From contig NZ_WNKS01000002.1 of the NCBI RefSeq assembly GCF_009720655.1, forward strand, positions 310,001 through 374,000: 64,000 nt of DNA, given 5' to 3'. The position numbers were made by a program, and so were the translations under genes. Shown piece by piece: positions 26,192 to 35,983 of the stretch. Under the pieces are notes generated by a model, which worked only from the letters and a program-made list of their open reading frames with translations, had not been told where the DNA came from and made no database searches. The stretch is from Rhodoblastus acidophilus (GTDB lineage Bacteria > Pseudomonadota > Alphaproteobacteria > Rhizobiales > Beijerinckiaceae). Position 1 is the first letter of the stretch, and the number at the start of each line of letters is the position of its first letter.

Positions 26192-27136
26192 TCACGAACG
26201 CGCCAAGGCCGCGCGGATAAAGGTTTCGCAGTCTTTCGGCCGGGTCATGGGCAGGCCGTGGCCGCCCTCGATCACCTTGAGTTCCGCGGTCGGCGCGAGA
26301 GCGCAAAACGCCTCGCCCTGCGCCTTGGGGTCGAGCAAACGGTCGCCCGCGCCAAACAGAATGCTGACAGGGCTCGAAATAGAACCGTAGCGCGCCGCCA
26401 TGGCGTCGAGCTCCCGCTGTTGCGCCGGCACCTCCAGCGCCCCCGCCAACAGTGTTTTTGCTCGGAAGGGAAGCGCGCCGCCCGCGCCTTTCCAGAAATC
26501 GCGCGGCACGGATTCCGGCGCAAACCCCGGATGAACAGGCGAAGCCGAGCGCAACACGGAAAGCAGCGGCCCCAGCAGCCAGGCGGAAATCCAGCGCGAA
26601 ACCCGCCCCTGCTCCGCCATGATCTTGTAGAAGGCGGAAGCCGACAGGAATTGGGTGAAGGGCGCGATCAGGGCGAGGCCGGCGATTTTCCCGGCGTAAT
26701 CGAGCGAAAGCGCCAGCGCGATGGCGCCGCCCAGCGAATGGCCGACCACCAGCGGTTTTTCCAGGCCGACCTTGTCCATGAAGGCGGAGAGAATGGCCGC
26801 GTTCTCCGCGATGGTCGGGTTGCGCGCGGCCTGCGAATAGCCGCATCCTGGGCGGTCAACCAGAACGACGCGTCGCTCCGGAAAGAACGTCGCCAAGGCA
26901 AAGGAAAAATGGTTCAACTGCCCGAGCCAGCCATGGACAAAAAACAACGGCGGCCCGTCCTGCCCCGGTTTTTCGCCCGTGTCCGTGTAGTGGAGCCGCA
27001 CCCCCTCGACCTCGACGAACTGGCCGATGGGCGGGACCCAGCGTTCGACCAGCCGCGCCAGCAGCAGGTTGAACGCCACCAGCGACGCGAAAACCGCCGC
27101 CATCCACAGCACGACCAGCCAGAGCAGAGCCAACAT
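26192..27136 (-). CDS. alpha/beta hydrolase with N-terminal membrane anchor
   Basis: A 314-residue alpha/beta hydrolase. The N-terminus is a membrane anchor (LALLWLVVLWMAAVFASLVAF). The oxyanion segment HGWLGQ, the nucleophile motif GHSLGG, the acid in FGAGDRLLDP and the His in EGGHGLPM form a complete catalytic triad. The substrate is unknown. The ATG at 27136 overlaps the pepF stop as TGATG, so the genes are translationally coupled. Confidence 0.9.
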   Translation of the reverse strand: MLALLWLVVLWMAAVFASLVAFNLLLARLVERWVPPIGQFVEVEGVRLHYTDTGEKPGQDGPPLFFVHGWLGQLNHFSFALATFFPERRVVLVDRPGCGYSQAARNPTIAENAAILSAFMDKVGLEKPLVVGHSLGGAIALALSLDYAGKIAGLALIAPFTQFLSASAFYKIMAEQGRVSRWISAWLLGPLLSVLRSASPVHPGFAPESVPRDFWKGAGGALPFRAKTLLAGALEVPAQQRELDAMAARYGSISSPVSILFGAGDRLLDPKAQGEAFCALAPTAELKVIEGGHGLPMTRPKDCETFIRAALARS

Positions 27137-28956
27137 CAAAGCTGTTCCAGCTCGTCAATCATGCCCTCGATCATCGACAGGCCGATCGCCCAGAACGCCG
27201 GATCGCGCGCGTCCAGGCCAAAAGGCGCCAGCAATTCGCTGTAATGCTTCGAGCCGCCGGCCGACAGCAGCGCGAAGTACTTTTCGACAAAACCCGGCTC
27301 TGCCCGCTGGTAGACGCCGTAAAGCGAATTCACCAGGCAGTCGCCGAAGGCATAGGCATAGACATAGAAGGGCGAATGGATGAAGTGCGGAATATAGGCC
27401 CAATAGGTCTCATAGCCAGGACCGAATTCGATGGCTGGCCCCAGGCTTTCGCCCTGCACGCTCATCCAGAGTTCGCAAATCTGCTCCGCCGTCAGCTCGC
27501 CGTTCCTGCGCTCCTCATGCAGCTTGCGCTCAAAGCTGTAGAAGGCGATCTGCCGCACCACGGTGTTGAGCATGTCCTCGACTTTGGACGCCAGGAGCAC
27601 CCGGCGCTCCGCAGGGTCCTTGGCCTCCGCCAGCAGCGCGCGGAAGGTGAGCATCTCGCCGAAGACGGAGGCGGTTTCCGCAAGCGTCAGCGGCGTCGGC
27701 GCCATCAGCGGCCCCTGGGGCGCCGCGAGCACCTGATGCACGCCATGGCCCAGCTCATGGGCAAGAGTCATCACGTCACGCGGCTTGCCCTGATAGTTGA
27801 GCAGCACATAGGGGTGGACGCTCGGGCTGGTCGGGTGGGCGAAGGCGCCGGGCGCCTTTCCGGGCCGAACCGGCGCGTCGATCCACGAGCCGTCGAAAAA
27901 CCGTTGCGCGATCCCGGCCATGTCAGGCGAAAAACCGGCATAGGCGGTGAGCACGGCGTCGCGGGCCTGGGTCCAGCTGTAGCTGGTCTGCGGCGCGTCC
28001 GGCAGGGGCGCGTTGCGGTCCCAGTACATCAGGCTGCCCTTGCCGAACCAGCTCGCCTTCAGCTTGTAATAGCGGTGCGACAGGCGGGGATAGGCGGCGC
28101 GCACGGCGCTCACCATGGCGTTGACCACGTCGCCCTCGACGCGATTGGACAGGTGCCGGGACTCCGCGACATCGGCGAAACCTCGCCACTGGTCGGAAAT
28201 CGCCTTGTCCTTGGCGAGCACGTTGGAAATGAGGGTGAAGAGCCCCAGCTTCTCCTTCAGCGTCGCGCCAATCGCCTTGGCCGCCGCCTCGCGCAGCGCG
28301 GGATCGCGGTCCTGAAGCAGGTTCAACGCCGGTTCGAGCGTCAGATCCTTGCCATCGACGAGAAAACGCAGGCCGGCGATGGTCTCGTCGAACAGACGGT
28401 TCCAGGCGGCGTGGCCGGTGACCGACTTTTCGTGGAACAGCTGTTCGATACGGTCTTCAAGCTGATAGGGCTTCTCGCGCCTTAAATCCTCGAGCCAAGG
28501 TCGAAAGTGGTCGAGCGGCTCTTGCGCCACCGCCGCCGTCAGCGCCGCGTCATCGAGGCGATTGAGTTCGAGCTGGAAAAACAGCAAATCCGTCGAGGCG
28601 GCGGTGATCTTCTCCTGGGCGTCGCCATAAAATTTCGCCCGAACCGGATCGAGCGTGTTCTCGGCATAGACCAGACCCGCGTAGGACATGATGCGGGTGA
28701 TGAGGTCGTCGATCCCCTCATAGACCTTGATCGCCTCGAAGAGCCCAGCGCCACCCTCGGCGAGCAGCCCAGCCAGCTTGCCCCGGTAGGTTTCGGCGAA
28801 GGCGCGGCACTCCTGCGCCGTCCTGGCGAGATCGGCGGCGAATTCGACTGAGTCCAGGCCGGGGTAAAGGTCGTCGAGACGCCAGACCGGCAGGTCGTCG
28901 AGCTTTTCGGCGCCCGCGCTTGCGGGCGATTCAGGAAAGGAATCGTAAATGGTCAT
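27136..28956 (-). CDS. pepF: oligoendopeptidase F (M3 family)
   Basis: A 606-residue cytoplasmic zinc metallopeptidase that degrades oligopeptides. The zinc motif is HELGHGVHQ, with a third ligand expected in AETASVFGEML. FGPGYETYWAYIPHFI and SPFYVYAYAFGDC are conserved M3B segments that line the active site. The length matches the family. The start at 28956 (MTIYDSFPES) is chosen because conserved sequence begins shortly after. The gene is divergent from the NtrC-like regulator. Confidence 0.95.
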   Translation of the reverse strand: MTIYDSFPESPASAGAEKLDDLPVWRLDDLYPGLDSVEFAADLARTAQECRAFAETYRGKLAGLLAEGGAGLFEAIKVYEGIDDLITRIMSYAGLVYAENTLDPVRAKFYGDAQEKITAASTDLLFFQLELNRLDDAALTAAVAQEPLDHFRPWLEDLRREKPYQLEDRIEQLFHEKSVTGHAAWNRLFDETIAGLRFLVDGKDLTLEPALNLLQDRDPALREAAAKAIGATLKEKLGLFTLISNVLAKDKAISDQWRGFADVAESRHLSNRVEGDVVNAMVSAVRAAYPRLSHRYYKLKASWFGKGSLMYWDRNAPLPDAPQTSYSWTQARDAVLTAYAGFSPDMAGIAQRFFDGSWIDAPVRPGKAPGAFAHPTSPSVHPYVLLNYQGKPRDVMTLAHELGHGVHQVLAAPQGPLMAPTPLTLAETASVFGEMLTFRALLAEAKDPAERRVLLASKVEDMLNTVVRQIAFYSFERKLHEERRNGELTAEQICELWMSVQGESLGPAIEFGPGYETYWAYIPHFIHSPFYVYAYAFGDCLVNSLYGVYQRAEPGFVEKYFALLSAGGSKHYSELLAPFGLDARDPAFWAIGLSMIEGMIDELEQL

Positions 28957-29115
28957 GGGCGAAAACGCGCGAGGCTCCGAGAGGGGCGGCTGGTGACATA
29001 TTGGCGTGTTTGGCGCGCGGATCAACCGCCTTCGCGCCATTAACATCGCATTTACCGTAATGTCGCAGCATGTGCGGAATGAAGAAGGCCCGCCGGCCTC
29101 GCCCGAAAGAGACAC

Positions 29116-30600
29116 ATGACATCGACCGTTCTGATCGCCGACGATGATCCGGTTCAGCGCCGCCTGCTCGAAGCGATGGTGCGCCGTTTCGGCTATGACA
29201 TCGAATCGGTGGAGGGCGGCGAGCAGGCGCTCGAACGGTTGCAGACGGGCGACAAGACTCCGGTCGATTTGCTGATTCTCGACCTGGTGATGCCCGATCT
29301 CGACGGCATGGGCGTGCTCGGACGCATGCGCGATCGCGGGATCACCACGCCGGTGATCGTGCAGACGGCGCATGGCTCCATCGAGACCGTGATTTCGGCC
29401 ATGCGCGCCGGCGCGCTCGATTTCGTCGTCAAACCGGTCGGCGCCGAGCGCCTGCAAATTTCGATCAAGAACGCCCTGCGCTTCGACGCGCTGGAGGACG
29501 AGATTCGCCGCATCGGCCGCAAGGCGTCGGGCGCGCTGACGTTCAAGGACATTTTTACGCGCTCGGAAGACATGATGCGCGCGGTGCGGCTGGGCGAGCG
29601 CGCCGCCAAGTCGAACATTCCGGTCCTGATCGAAGGCGAATCGGGCGTCGGCAAGGAATTGATGGCGCGCGCCATCCAGGGCGGCTCGGACCGGAAAGGC
29701 AAGCCCTTCGTCACCGTCAATTGCGGGGCGCTGCCGCACAATCTGGTCGAATCTATCCTGTTCGGCCACGAGAAAGGGGCGTTTACCGGCGCCACCGAAA
29801 AACACACGGGAAAATTCGTCGAGGCCAATGGCGGCACGATTTTCCTCGACGAGGTCGGGGAATTGCCGCTCGACGCGCAGGTCAAGCTTTTGCGCGCCCT
29901 GCAGGAAGGCGAGATCGACCCCGTGGGGGCGCGCAAGAGCGTGCGCGTCGATGTGCGGCTGATCTCCGCCACCAACAAGAACCTGATCGAGCAGGTGAAA
30001 AGAGGCGAATTCCGCGAGGATCTCTATTACCGGCTGAATGTCTTCCCGATTTCCATCCCGCCGCTGCGCAACCGCCGCGCCGACGTGCCCGACCTCGCCC
30101 GCCGGTTCCTCGCGCGCTTCGCGGCGGAGGAAGGCAAGCGCCTGCGCGGCCTCACCGCCGAAACCCTTGCACTGCTTTCGACCTATGACTGGCCGGGCAA
30201 TGTCCGGCAGCTCGAAAACGCCCTGTTCCGCGCCGTCGTGCTTTCCGACGGCGACGAACTCACCGTGGCCGAGTTTCCGCAGATCGCCGCCCATGTCGAA
30301 GGATTTGACGTGCGCGTGCCGCCGGCGCCTGCGCCTGTCGGGATGGCTCCAAGCCAGCGCGAGATCGTCCGCGTCGAAGTGCGCGATCCCAATGTGCTGC
30401 GCCTGCTCGACGAGAACGGCGACGTGCGCAAGCTCGACGCGCTGGAAGAGGAAGTGATCCGCTTCGCCCTCACGCATTACCGTGGGCAGATGTCGGCAAT
30501 GGCCCGCAAGCTCGGGATCGGACGCTCGACTCTGTACCGGAAGTTGAAGGATTACGGACTCGCAGAGGAAAATAGTGGCGGCGGCGCCGACGCCGCGTAA
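29116..30600 (+). CDS. sigma-54-dependent response regulator (NtrC family)
   Basis: A 494-residue enhancer-binding protein. The receiver domain (about 1-125) has the acidic pocket DDD at 10-11 and the phosphoacceptor D56 (LILDLVMPDLDG). The AAA+ domain has Walker A GESGVGKE, the sigma-54 contact loop GAFTGA, Walker B GGTIFLDEVGE and the R-finger region. A Fis-type helix-turn-helix ends the protein (MSAMARKLGIGRSTLYRKLK). No histidine kinase gene is adjacent, so it is an orphan here. Its targets should have sigma-54 promoters. Confidence 0.95.
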   Translation: MTSTVLIADDDPVQRRLLEAMVRRFGYDIESVEGGEQALERLQTGDKTPVDLLILDLVMPDLDGMGVLGRMRDRGITTPVIVQTAHGSIETVISAMRAGALDFVVKPVGAERLQISIKNALRFDALEDEIRRIGRKASGALTFKDIFTRSEDMMRAVRLGERAAKSNIPVLIEGESGVGKELMARAIQGGSDRKGKPFVTVNCGALPHNLVESILFGHEKGAFTGATEKHTGKFVEANGGTIFLDEVGELPLDAQVKLLRALQEGEIDPVGARKSVRVDVRLISATNKNLIEQVKRGEFREDLYYRLNVFPISIPPLRNRRADVPDLARRFLARFAAEEGKRLRGLTAETLALLSTYDWPGNVRQLENALFRAVVLSDGDELTVAEFPQIAAHVEGFDVRVPPAPAPVGMAPSQREIVRVEVRDPNVLRLLDENGDVRKLDALEEEVIRFALTHYRGQMSAMARKLGIGRSTLYRKLKDYGLAEENSGGGADAA

Positions 30601-30709
30601 AAAATGCGTGCGCGCCGCCGACGCGCCTTGCATTTGGCCCGCGATCGGCTCTTGATAGGGGCATGTCCGCCCCGGTCAAGTCGCCGCGCGGCAGACATGG
30701 GGTTCACAG

Positions 30710-32215
30710 ATGAATTCGCCTGTCGATGTCTCGGCGCGCGCCAGGGCGGGAGCCCTCGGCAAGGCCGCATTTCTCGCTTTGTCCCTGGTCGTTTCGGCCA
30801 GCGGCGCCGTTCGCGGCCAGACGGCGGCCTCCGACGTCGCCGCCCCACCGGACAAACCCGAAAGCGCAAGGACCGAAGACGTCAAGACCGAAGACGTCAA
30901 GCCTGAAACCGCGTCGGAAATCGCTGGGCCGCAAAAGCCCGCCGTCAATTCCGCGATCCGCGCGGCGCTGACGCGCGCGGCGGCGCAGCCGATGTCGGCC
31001 GATCAGCAGGTGGTGCTGCGCGCCGTCGACGCCTTTTACGCCGAACATGGCGACGCGCCCATTTTCTTCGGCGCCGGCGGTTGGACGATGCAGGCGCGCA
31101 GCGCGTTCGACCGGCTGCAAAAGGCCCCCGAGGACGGGCTCGACCTGCGCGCCTGGCGCGTCTTCTCGCTCGACGCGGGGCCGGATTCCGCGCTCGCCAC
31201 CGGCGAAGTCGCGCTGGCCCAGGCGGTCGCGGCCTATGCTTTCCAGGCCAGCGGCGGCCGGATCGAGCCGATGCGCATCAGCAAGCTGATCGGCCGCCAG
31301 CCGGCGGTCGTTCCCGCCGCGAAAGCGCTGGAGGAAACGGCGGGCGCGGCGGACGCGGACGCGAAACTGGGATCCTACAATCCCCCGCATCCAGACTATC
31401 GCGCCCTGCGCGAAAAGCTTGCGAGCTTGCGCGAAGGCCCGGTTGTCCTCGCCGCCCGCGAGTCCGCAGGCTCGAAGCGACGCGCCAGCGACGCGCGCGC
31501 GCCCATCGCCGCCGCCATGACCAAGGCGGCGCAGGAAGCCGATCTTCTGGCGAACATGGAAATGTGGCGCTGGATGCCCAGGGAGCTCGGGACCGACCGG
31601 ATCATGGTCAACGTGCCCGAATTCACCGCGCGCCTCTATCGCGGCGAGCGGTTGGCGGCGACCCACAGGATCGTCGTCGGCAAGCCGAACACGCCGACCC
31701 CGTTGTTTTCCGACGCGATGGAATATCTGGTCGTCAATCCCGCCTGGTACGTGCCGCAGAGCATCATCCGCAACGAATGGGGCGGTCGCGCCCAGTCCGG
31801 TTTCGACGTGGTCTACGAGCACGGCATGATGTTCGCACGGCAGCCGCCCGGCGAGCGCAACGCGCTGGGACGGCTGAAATTCATTTTCCCGAACCGCTAT
31901 TCGGTCTACATGCACGACACGCCGTCGCGGCATCTTTTCGCCCAGGCGAAACGCGCCTATAGCCACGGCTGCATGCGCGTCGACCAGCCCTTGGACTGGG
32001 CCGTCGCCATCCTCGGCCCCGAAAACGGCTGGACCGAGCAGCGGATAGAAAAAATGTACGGCAAGAGCGAGCGGCGCATAAACCTGCCGACGCCGCTGCC
32101 GGTCCATATCGGCTATTTCACCAGGACGGTCGACGATTACGGTCAGCTTCACGCCTTCGAGGACGTTTACGGCTATGCGTCGGAAGTGAAGAAGCGGCTG
32201 GGCGTCGGCGGCTGA
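30710..32215 (+). CDS. L,D-transpeptidase (YkuD/YcbB type)
   Basis: A 501-residue exported protein that would crosslink peptidoglycan between two meso-diaminopimelate residues (3-3 links). The N-terminus has a signal segment (AFLALSLVVSASGAVRG) and a Lys/Asp/Glu/Pro-rich linker containing two KTEDV units. The YkuD catalytic domain carries SHGCMRVDQP with the nucleophile Cys421 and an upstream MHDTPSRHLF histidine. The long region before the catalytic domain resembles the YcbB scaffold. A DUF882/MepK-like peptidase that may cut such links is encoded 2 kb downstream. Confidence 0.92.
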   Translation: MNSPVDVSARARAGALGKAAFLALSLVVSASGAVRGQTAASDVAAPPDKPESARTEDVKTEDVKPETASEIAGPQKPAVNSAIRAALTRAAAQPMSADQQVVLRAVDAFYAEHGDAPIFFGAGGWTMQARSAFDRLQKAPEDGLDLRAWRVFSLDAGPDSALATGEVALAQAVAAYAFQASGGRIEPMRISKLIGRQPAVVPAAKALEETAGAADADAKLGSYNPPHPDYRALREKLASLREGPVVLAARESAGSKRRASDARAPIAAAMTKAAQEADLLANMEMWRWMPRELGTDRIMVNVPEFTARLYRGERLAATHRIVVGKPNTPTPLFSDAMEYLVVNPAWYVPQSIIRNEWGGRAQSGFDVVYEHGMMFARQPPGERNALGRLKFIFPNRYSVYMHDTPSRHLFAQAKRAYSHGCMRVDQPLDWAVAILGPENGWTEQRIEKMYGKSERRINLPTPLPVHIGYFTRTVDDYGQLHAFEDVYGYASEVKKRLGVGG

Positions 32216-32260
32216 AGACAGCCGGGCGCGACAAGCTGAGCCCGCAAGCAAATTTCCGTT

Positions 32261-32374
32261 CCCATGGGCCATGGTTCGAGGCGTCGCTTTCAGCGCCGCC
32301 TCACCATGAGTGGGGTCTTTACCTGTAGCCCTCACCCTGAGGAGCCTGCGCGGCAGGCGTCTCGAAGGGCGTGG
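32261..32374. repeat. two REP-like elements after the L,D-transpeptidase gene
   Basis: The first element (about 32261-32313) has CCATGGTTCGAGGCG and CGCCTCACCATGAG arms. The second (about 32328-32374) has CCCTCACCCTGAGGAGCC, then GCAGGCGTCTCGAAGGG. Both match the widespread CTCAxxxTGAGG/CTCGAAGG repeats of alphaproteobacteria. Nothing else is seen in the 212-bp convergent gap 32218-32429. Confidence 0.75.
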
Positions 32375-32429
32375 GCGGTCCACGGATTTGCCGGCATCGC
32401 GGGGCCAGCGGCGCCGGCCCCGGCTTTGC

Positions 32430-34037
32430 TCACAGATTCTTCGCGTTGCCCTTGAGAATCTTATAGCGCTTGCCGTCGCCGTCCTCGTCGATGAAGGTGG
32501 CGATGTCCCCGGCGACTTCGACCTTGTAGCAGGACTCCTCCTTCTCATCGGGAAAGATGAAGCAGACGTTTTCGCCGCGCAGGATCCACTTGCCGGTCGC
32601 GGTTTCATCATCGTCGAGCTGTTTCACGACGCCGTTGGGGGCGTAAAATTCGCTCAGCGGCAGGCCGTCTGAATCCTTGCCCGAAATGGTGTTGCCGACG
32701 AGCGCGCTCCAGGCGGCCAGACCCGTGAGTTTTTGCGCAGGAGCGGGCTCGGCGATTTGCGCGGGCGGCGCGGCCATTGGCGACACGAGCGGCGGCGCCG
32801 AACCGTCCGCCGCAGCCGCCACGTCGAAGCGGGCGACCACCTGCGCGGGATCGTTGATCCCGCGCAATTCCGAGAGTTTGGGCGCCGGCGACTTGGCGTT
32901 GAGCGCCAGGGTCAGGCTCTTGCCGTTGGCGATGAACTTGAGCAGTCCCTGCGACAGAGTCGCGGCCGCTGGAATATTCGGCGCCAGCATGGGCCCCTGC
33001 GCCGCGATCATGCTCCAGTCGGCCTTGACCGCGTCCGGCGTCTGGCTTTTCGAAAGCGCCGTCAGCGCCACCGCCTTTTCGAGTGCGCCGGCGTTGACCA
33101 TTTTCAACTGGACCGACTGAACCTCGGAGGCCTGGATCGCCGCCGATGTCGCGGCTGCGTCGCCGCCGAAGGCGGATTTTTCGACGCCGCCCAGCTTCGC
33201 GCTCACGCCAATCGAGCCGAGCTTGGCGAAGTCGATGGAATAGTCGTCGAGCACAAAGGTCTTGTTCGCCGCCTGGTAAGCGCCGGCAAACTTCATCGTG
33301 GCTTCGATCTTGTCGAAGCCGAGCGCGGTCAGCGTCGCGCCGGCCTGGGACGCCCTGGGCATGGCGACCGAGAAACCGTTGGCGACGAAGGACGATTTGG
33401 CGGGCGCATCGCCCTCGTAGCTCTGTTCGGCCTCGGCCGAGTTCAGATGGATCCGGATGAGGTTGCCGCCGTCGGCCCCCGCCGGCGTGTCCTTGTCCGG
33501 CGCGCTGAGGTCGAAACCGCCCCAGGCCGCGCGGCTGATCCGCGCCCGCGCCGCCGACGCCTGGCCAGTCTTGATCGCGTCGGCGAGATTCTGGATCTGC
33601 ACGCCATCAATGGAAATCTTCTGGCTCTTCAGCGTGATCGCGCCGCCGGTGTCGCCGGGGAAGTCCGCGTCGACGCCGCCCAGCGACAGATGCGCGATCA
33701 CGCCCTGATCGATCCCCTCGCCCTTCAGGTCGCGAAACACGACCGATCCCGGCTTATCCGAGGTCACCGACACTTCATTGACAGCGATGCGCGCGGCCTT
33801 GAGCTTGCCGAGGAGGTCGGCGACGGCGTCGCGGGACAAGGCCCCGGAAAACAGCTTGTTCGCCTCCTCGGTGGTGATGTTGGCGTCGACGAGGTCGATG
33901 TGCTTGAACATGATCTTGCCGCGCTCGTCCGTCGGCAGGGAGACGTTGTCGAGGGAGATGTCCGCGGCCAGGGCCAGCGTGGGCGCGGCGACCAGCAGGG
34001 CGAGGCTGACGAACGGAGGCGAGCGGAAGCTGATCAT
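32430..34037 (-). CDS. exported protein of unknown function, two-part
   Basis: A 535-residue protein with a signal peptide (SLALLVAAPTLALA). The first about 400 residues are a long, Ala/Lys/Ser-rich region with repeated ISLDNV, ISIDGVQI and AHLSLGG-type beta-strand patterns. A Pro/Ala linker follows, then a C-terminal domain of about 90 residues with LVGNTISG, FYAPNGVVK, GKWILRGENVCFIF, SCYKVE and YKILKGN. That C-terminal domain resembles small secreted beta-barrel domains recurrent in Hyphomicrobiales. No catalytic residues are evident. It is divergent from the DUF882 gene. Confidence 0.75.
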   Translation of the reverse strand: MISFRSPPFVSLALLVAAPTLALAADISLDNVSLPTDERGKIMFKHIDLVDANITTEEANKLFSGALSRDAVADLLGKLKAARIAVNEVSVTSDKPGSVVFRDLKGEGIDQGVIAHLSLGGVDADFPGDTGGAITLKSQKISIDGVQIQNLADAIKTGQASAARARISRAAWGGFDLSAPDKDTPAGADGGNLIRIHLNSAEAEQSYEGDAPAKSSFVANGFSVAMPRASQAGATLTALGFDKIEATMKFAGAYQAANKTFVLDDYSIDFAKLGSIGVSAKLGGVEKSAFGGDAAATSAAIQASEVQSVQLKMVNAGALEKAVALTALSKSQTPDAVKADWSMIAAQGPMLAPNIPAAATLSQGLLKFIANGKSLTLALNAKSPAPKLSELRGINDPAQVVARFDVAAAADGSAPPLVSPMAAPPAQIAEPAPAQKLTGLAAWSALVGNTISGKDSDGLPLSEFYAPNGVVKQLDDDETATGKWILRGENVCFIFPDEKEESCYKVEVAGDIATFIDEDGDGKRYKILKGNAKNL

Positions 34038-34238
34038 CGGCGATCCTTGATTCGGGCGGGTCAGCCCGTGGGAGAGGAAACGACTTTAGAGGGATGGCGC
34101 GGCCCGCGTCAAAATGACGCTACGGCGCCGCGCGGACGGGTATTCGGCGCAAACGCCACCAAACGTCTTGGGCGTGGCTTTTCTGCGCCAGCTGGTGTAA
34201 GCGTTGCCTCGGAAACTAAGCGTTAACGAATATCGTCA

Positions 34239-35966
34239 ATGGTTCGTAAACCTGAGCCGATGCAAATGCGCGCCAGGCGAGCCGATGGAGAGCGATTGAT
34301 CTTGGCGAACCTCAAGACCGCTTTTTTTCGAGCGCACGCCACACAGGCCGACAAGATTTTCCGGCGCGGTCGCGCCAAGACCGTCGCGGCGCTGCTCGCC
34401 GCTTTCGCCACGCTTGCGCCCAACGCGCTCGAATCCGCCGCCGCCAATGGCGACACCCGCACGCTCTTTCTTTATCATTCCCACAGCAAGGAAAGCCTCG
34501 CCGCGACTTTCCGGGTCAACGGACATTACGACGCCGCGACGCTGGAGAAGCTGAACTGGTTCCTGCGCGACTGGCGCAACGACGAACCGACCCAGATGGA
34601 CCCCAAATTGTTCGACGTGCTGTGGGAGGCCTATCGCTCGGCCGACCGTATGGGCCCCGAGGACCCCATCGTGGTGGTCTCGGCCTATCGCTGCCCGTCG
34701 ACCAACGCCATGCTGCGCCAGCGCTCGCGCGCCGTGGCCAAGAATTCGCAGCACATGCTGGGCAAGGCGATGGACACGACCATCCCCGGCCTGTCCATGG
34801 CGCGGATTCGTGAGGTTGGCATGCGCATGCAGCGCGGCGGCGTCGGCTATTATCCCAATGCCGGCACCCCCTTCGTGCATCTCGACGTCGGCGGCGTGCG
34901 CCACTGGCCGCGCATGACCTACGAGCAGCTCGCGCAATTGTTTCCGGACGGCAAGACGGTGCATATCCCAAGCAACGGCAAGCTGCTGCCGGGCTACGAG
35001 GAGGCCCGCGCGGACATTTTGGCGCGCGGCGGCGAGGCCATTTCGGTCGCCGAAGCGCAGAGTTCAGGCGGGCTGCGCGGCTTCTTCGCCGCCCTGTTCG
35101 GCGGCGACGACGAGGAGGAGGCGAGGCAAGTCGCGTCCGTCAAGCCGACCCGCGTCGCCGGGCGCAACGCGCGCCGACAAGTCGCCGACGGCGGCGAGGA
35201 CGAGGAGGGCGCGCAGCTCGAACCGCAACGCCGCATCATGGCCAAGGCCGAGACCAATCTGCCGCGCGGAGAAACTTTTATGGGCGCGCCACCGGAGGTC
35301 AGCCCCGCGCCGGCCCCGGCCGCCGCGCCCCCGCCCGCCCCCGTCCAGCCGGCGAGGCTCGAACAAACCGCGCCGGACGCCCGACCCGAGCCAGCCAAGC
35401 CTCAGCCGATCGAGGAGGAGGCCAACGCCGGGAACGACGATCAGCCGCATCCGCTGGACAACGCTCCGCTTCCGCCCAGGCGTCCCGCCGCGCTGGAAGA
35501 CCTTGTCGCCGATGCGCCCACCCCTCCGCCCCGGCCCATTGACCTCGCCGCATTGCCGGCGGTCATCACCCATGGTGGCGGCGGCGCCACCAGGACAGCG
35601 CGCCCCGGCGACGCCAGCGCGCCGCTCGCCTACGCCACGCAATCGCGCCCGCAGGACAGCGCCGCCGCGCCTCTGCCGCCGCCCCGCCCCTCCCTCCAGG
35701 CGCTCCGGCCGGCCGCGGCGGCCAAGGCCGAACAGACGCGCGCGGACCGGGCGTCTCCAATGGCGCCGGCGCGCGTGGACCGCGCCGCGCTCACGCCCAT
35801 GCTGGCGCCGACAGCCCGCGGCGGCGGCGCAGCCGCCGCGCCCGCGCTGCGGGCGGCGGCCAAGGTCGACCCGCTGGTCGCCGCCCCCGTCGCCGGCGCG
35901 CCCGCCCGTTTCGGCGCCAGGCCCGATACGCTGGATCACCGGACTTTCAGCCGGACGCAGGACTGA
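34239..35966 (+). CDS. DUF882 peptidase (MepK-like, M15 fold)
   Basis: A 575-residue protein. An N-terminal export signal (FRRGRAKTVAALLAAFATLA, possibly Tat-like) precedes a DUF882 domain at about residues 70-235. The zinc ligands expected for this M15-related fold are H172, D179 (SQHMLGKAMD) and H214 (VHLDVGG), and SAYRCPSTN is conserved. E. coli MepK of this family cuts 3-3 peptidoglycan crosslinks. The remaining about 340 residues are Pro/Ala-rich low complexity. An L,D-transpeptidase gene nearby could make its substrate; that link is inference. Confidence 0.88.
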   Translation: MVRKPEPMQMRARRADGERLILANLKTAFFRAHATQADKIFRRGRAKTVAALLAAFATLAPNALESAAANGDTRTLFLYHSHSKESLAATFRVNGHYDAATLEKLNWFLRDWRNDEPTQMDPKLFDVLWEAYRSADRMGPEDPIVVVSAYRCPSTNAMLRQRSRAVAKNSQHMLGKAMDTTIPGLSMARIREVGMRMQRGGVGYYPNAGTPFVHLDVGGVRHWPRMTYEQLAQLFPDGKTVHIPSNGKLLPGYEEARADILARGGEAISVAEAQSSGGLRGFFAALFGGDDEEEARQVASVKPTRVAGRNARRQVADGGEDEEGAQLEPQRRIMAKAETNLPRGETFMGAPPEVSPAPAPAAAPPPAPVQPARLEQTAPDARPEPAKPQPIEEEANAGNDDQPHPLDNAPLPPRRPAALEDLVADAPTPPPRPIDLAALPAVITHGGGGATRTARPGDASAPLAYATQSRPQDSAAAPLPPPRPSLQALRPAAAAKAEQTRADRASPMAPARVDRAALTPMLAPTARGGGAAAAPALRAAAKVDPLVAAPVAGAPARFGARPDTLDHRTFSRTQD

Positions 35967-35983
35967 GGCGCGCAATAGCATGG

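Noticed and set aside
27136-30633. A continuous 1165-codon open frame on the minus strand joining pepF to the antisense of the response regulator gene
   Set aside because: Conserved pepF sequence begins at 28956. The upstream part is antisense to a clear NtrC-type gene and shows the low-complexity composition of a shadow frame in GC-rich DNA.
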